A stretch of DNA of 64,000 nt from contig CP126192.1 of NCBI GenBank assembly GCA_030272155.1, forward strand, positions 7,164,501 to 7,228,500, written 5' to 3'. The position numbers and the translations under genes were made by a program. Below, one piece after another: positions 61,044 to 64,000 of this stretch. The notes under the pieces were generated by a model that was given only the letters and a program-made list of their open reading frames with translations, had not been told where the DNA came from and did not search any database. Origin of the DNA: Tetradesmus obliquus (taxonomy: Eukaryota > Chlorophyta > Chlorophyceae > Sphaeropleales > Scenedesmaceae). How positions within the stretch are numbered: position 1 is the first letter of the stretch; each line of letters begins with the position of its first letter.

Positions 61044-63981
61044 GTGCGCCTGCAGCACAGCCTGCGCCGCCTCCTGCCCAGTAGCATACGCGCCATGCAC
61101 AGTGCCCTGGTTGGCTGCTGACATCGCCTCCCCGGCAAAAAATAACACGTCACTAACAGGTGCTGCAAGGGCAGCCATATCTGCAGGGCTGGATCCTGGA
61201 GGCATCATGGCATATGAGCCTAGGGAGAAGGGGTCTGTGCCCCAGCGCGTGACAATCACCTGCAACACAGCAACATTCATGCGCAGTTAATGCGCAGCTG
61301 ATGGTGGAATGTGCTGCAGGCAAGCACGGTGTGCTGAAATTTGCTGAGTCAGACTCGGACTGTACTAAACGCAAGGTATCTTCGGCTGTTCAACAGCGCG
61401 TTCGCAGTCCTGGCAACTGCCAGCAGTTGCAGCGCTCTGCAAGTGCAATGAGTGTTGCACACTGTGCTGATTTAGCTGTTGGGTATCGCTGGCAGGCCTC
61501 ACCTGCGTGGGCGACTTGGCTGCTGCAGCTGCTTGTGGGAACATGCTGACAAGCACATCAGTGACCTACAGCAACGCAGACAGCAAGAAGGGCCATATGC
61601 AGCACCAGTCAACGCTTGCAAGTTCACCAGCTCAGCGAGAGAGCAGTGACCAGCTTGGCATGAGTGCAGTGCTGTGACAGCGTGTGCATGATGCAGGTGA
61701 AGCAGTTGCCGTCGAGGCCTAATCTCTGCCCTCACTGCGCAGAGGCAGTAAAGCAACATATGTATGGTAGCTGCCTGCAGGGTGCAGCACCCCTGCTACA
61801 GGTGTGCGTGGAGCTGTCTCAAGACACACTGCCAGCATGGTTCTGCTGGACAACAACGCGCTTACCGCTGACTGCCGCCAACTCAGCCAGCTGCTGTTCA
61901 TTGCTGCTGCTGCAGCCTCACAATACAAACACCCTTACCTGCTGCGTCAGCTGCTCATCGCTGTCCCGCTCCGCCTGCCAGGCAGGACTGCCGCAATTGA
62001 AAGCAACCAGCGCCGGCAGCTGCGGCAGTGACTTGGAAGCGCTGAACCACTCCTGCCAGCGGCCACCCCCTGGGACTCCTTGCTGTGGCATGCGGTTGAT
62101 CCAGGCAGTGCCGGCACACTCCCAAAAAGGTTGCTGGTAAAAGAGGAACACCTGCAATCAACACGTGCAGATCAGGCATGTGCCACAGTGCTATGTCAGT
62201 ATGCAGGGAGGCATGCGATTGATCCAGGCTGTGCCAGCTTGCTCCCAGAAAGGCTGCTCGTAACTAAGGAAGACCTACAGATGCGATCAACACAAGGCAA
62301 TGTTATGTCCTGGACGTTGTGTAGGCAACAGGCGATGCAACAGTTCAACAGCAGCATGTATATTGTACTAAGAATTCTCATGTGTCCTCTGCAGCAGCTT
62401 GACGAGTGTATGAAAGCACAATATACACATCTGGGCCGTGCCCAGAGCTAATGCAATACATTGCAGTTGCACACCCTCACCTTGTCTAGCAGCCCCACTC
62501 CCAGGTTGGCTATGGCAGCCTGCTTTGCAGCAGGCAGCGGAGGCTCAAACAAACGGCTGTGCTGCGCCTTCAGCACACCAATCGGGAATGTTACAATCAC
62601 ATGCCTGGCAGTGAATGCTACGCTGCCGCTGGGCGTCTCAGCATGCACTGTGACGCCACTGCTACTACTGCTGCTGCTGCTGCAGCAGCAGTGGGTGGTG
62701 CTGCTGGTTCCAGCAGTTGGACTGCTTGCTGCATTCCGGCAGGTGCTGTGACGGCTGCTGCATCCAGCCCTTGCAGGATTGCTTCCTTGTCTGCTGCAGT
62801 CACATCCTTCTTGCCCGCAGCAGCATGCACAGCTGCAGCTCTGTTTGCTGCAGCCGCTGCAACTGCTGCTGTCACTGTAGCAGATGCGTGTTACGTTATG
62901 CTGCAGCCTGATGACGTCATCCAACCATCGTGCTACTGCCTGCACGACCTGGCTGTAGCCGGCAGGGAATAACACGTCATCGCCGTCACAGGGCTCGTCA
63001 GCATCAAACCATAACGCTGACAGGTCAGCGGCATCTGCACCATACTCCTGCAGCAGTGGAGAAGCAGGTGTTCAGGCAGACATGCATCAACAGTTACGAG
63101 CGGCTGCCGCATTTGATGAAACATGCTGCATATGCATATCTGTAGCACCGTGCAGCATTCCTCTTGGATCAACGGCTCAAACAAGCATGAGTGTCTAAAC
63201 ACTGACATTGCCTCATTCACCAAGCCCACCTGCTCTATGCGTGTGTTTATCATGAAGTCCAGCCCATGCTGCTGCTCCGTGCTTAGGCCCTGCTGCTGCA
63301 CAAACGCCTTTTGGGCATTTGCCACAGACAGCTGCTTGCAGGTGCTGGAGTCATCCTGCAGCTGCTCCAGGTAGGATTCAAACTTTTGAAACAACAGCTC
63401 GTGCTGCTGCTTGACGCTTGTAGCAAGAAGCTGCCCAGTCCTGGCATGCAGCGAGTTCTCCCTGCAGCAAGTACATGGGCAGACACAACTTGTTGCCGAT
63501 TGTACTTTGGTATTGCTGTTGGGCGTAACATGCAAGGCATGCTGCTTCACACCATGAGAGGGACAGGTTGAGCTGCAGCAGCTGAAGCAGCAGCAGCAGC
63601 AGCTACCAAGACGCAGAGTGAGAGGTTTGTTGCCATCTGCCACACTACATGCTTGCAGAATTGTGTGGCAGGGCCGGCAGCCATACCGTGGCACGTGCAA
63701 CCAGCAGCAGCAGCAGCAGCGCCATACAAGCAAGAAGAGGCATGACTTGCGTCAATGACCCCCTCTAGGGTGCCGGTATGACATGCAGGTAACGTTTCGC
63801 AGAAATCCTGCAAGAGCCCAGCAAGGGCTTGCGCCGCACCTGGCATCTGTTGCTACCAGCTGCAGGCCTTCTGCTGCAGCGATGACTGCAACTGGGTTGC
63901 TGCTGCTGTTGCCGTGGATCCAGGAGGCACCCAGGTCAATGGTGCTGCTGCTCTGTAGCTGCACAGAATGTATGCGTCCAC
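60957..63981 (-). CDS. Flavin-containing amine oxidase (polyamine oxidase / LSD1-like), 5' end outside the window
   Basis: FAD-dependent oxidation of a polyamine or other amine. Visible exons: 63981-63840, 63461-63230, 63047-62481, 62151-61939, 61565-61503, 61259-60957; all in phase, stop TAG, about 506 residues seen. Family landmarks in order: GGRIHSV then IDLGASWIHGNSSSNPV (FAD-binding side), LLATSVKQQHELL, FPAGYSQVVQAVARWL, VIVTFPIGVLKAQ, PAAKQAAIANLGVGLLDKV, VFLFYQQPFWE, VIVTRWGTDPFSLGSYAMM, LFFAGEAMSAANQGTVHGAY (C-terminal FAD site). The GxGxxG start lies beyond the right edge. A Cys/Ser-rich insert interrupts exon 3 (about 62650-62850), and a Gln run lies near the C-terminus. Intron 3 holds a copy of the exon 4 start. 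Confidence 0.94.
62205..62285 (-). repeat. Decoy copy of the amine oxidase exon 4 acceptor region
   Basis: About 70 bp resembling the start of the exon that truly begins at 62151 (VFLFYQQPFWECAGTAWINR); the copy reads VFLSYEQPFWEQAGTAWINR-like and has a TAG acceptor at its edge. Confidence 0.85.
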
Positions 63982-64000
63982 CTGTGACAGATGACACAGC

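Overview
The window is nuclear DNA from a green alga. Every recognised protein gene is split by many GT-AG introns, all conserved families are eukaryotic, and they include a sucrose-phosphate phosphatase of plant type and a Rubisco-LSMT-like SET protein. TGTAA, the usual chlorophyte poly(A) signal, follows several stop codons. CAG/CTG runs coding Gln, Ala, Ser or Leu are everywhere. A chlorophycean of the Sphaeropleales type is my best guess from this style; that is inference. All exon models were built by hand from splice sites, reading phase and family resemblance, and the coding length comes out divisible by three for each full gene.

Layout. 298-5105 (-) F-box/LRR protein. 5641-13908 (-) ELP3, the catalytic subunit of Elongator. 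14469-18490 (+) sucrose-6-phosphate phosphatase, divergent from ELP3. 18.5-21.4 kb is mostly unassigned, with a 15-bp minisatellite and one small ORF. 21.4-24.3 kb (-) holds a degraded Gln-rich, coiled-coil reading block that looks element-derived. 26705-31839 (-) is a Ser/Thr kinase with a tRNA-Leu(CAG) inside an intron. 33438-35674 (-) is a probable organelle-targeted basic protein. 36590-36673 (+) is a tRNA-Leu-like gene with an odd anticodon loop. 37565-45085 (-) is a SET-domain methyltransferase with two SET/LSMT modules in one protein. 45485-50006 (+) is NOP53, divergent from the SET gene. 51897-55813 (+) is a three-RRM protein related to U2AF large subunit. 58.8-60.5 kb (+) is an LRR gene whose frame is switched by a 23-bp repeat. 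60957-63981 (-) is a flavin amine oxidase that runs off the right edge.

The most striking theme cuts across the genes. Eight of the ten spliced genes carry tandem copies of their own exon ends inside the adjoining intron, each copy keeping a usable-looking splice site. One intron has seven acceptor copies about 115 bp apart. I count more than 25 such duplicated junctions. They create arrays of decoy splice sites, many of whose exon parts lead to stops. The three-RRM U2AF-like gene, whose family reads 3' splice sites, is one of the two recognised spliced genes without them. Several genes concern RNA or translation (ELP3, NOP53, U2AF-like, two tRNAs), but nothing in the sequence shows that they work as one pathway.
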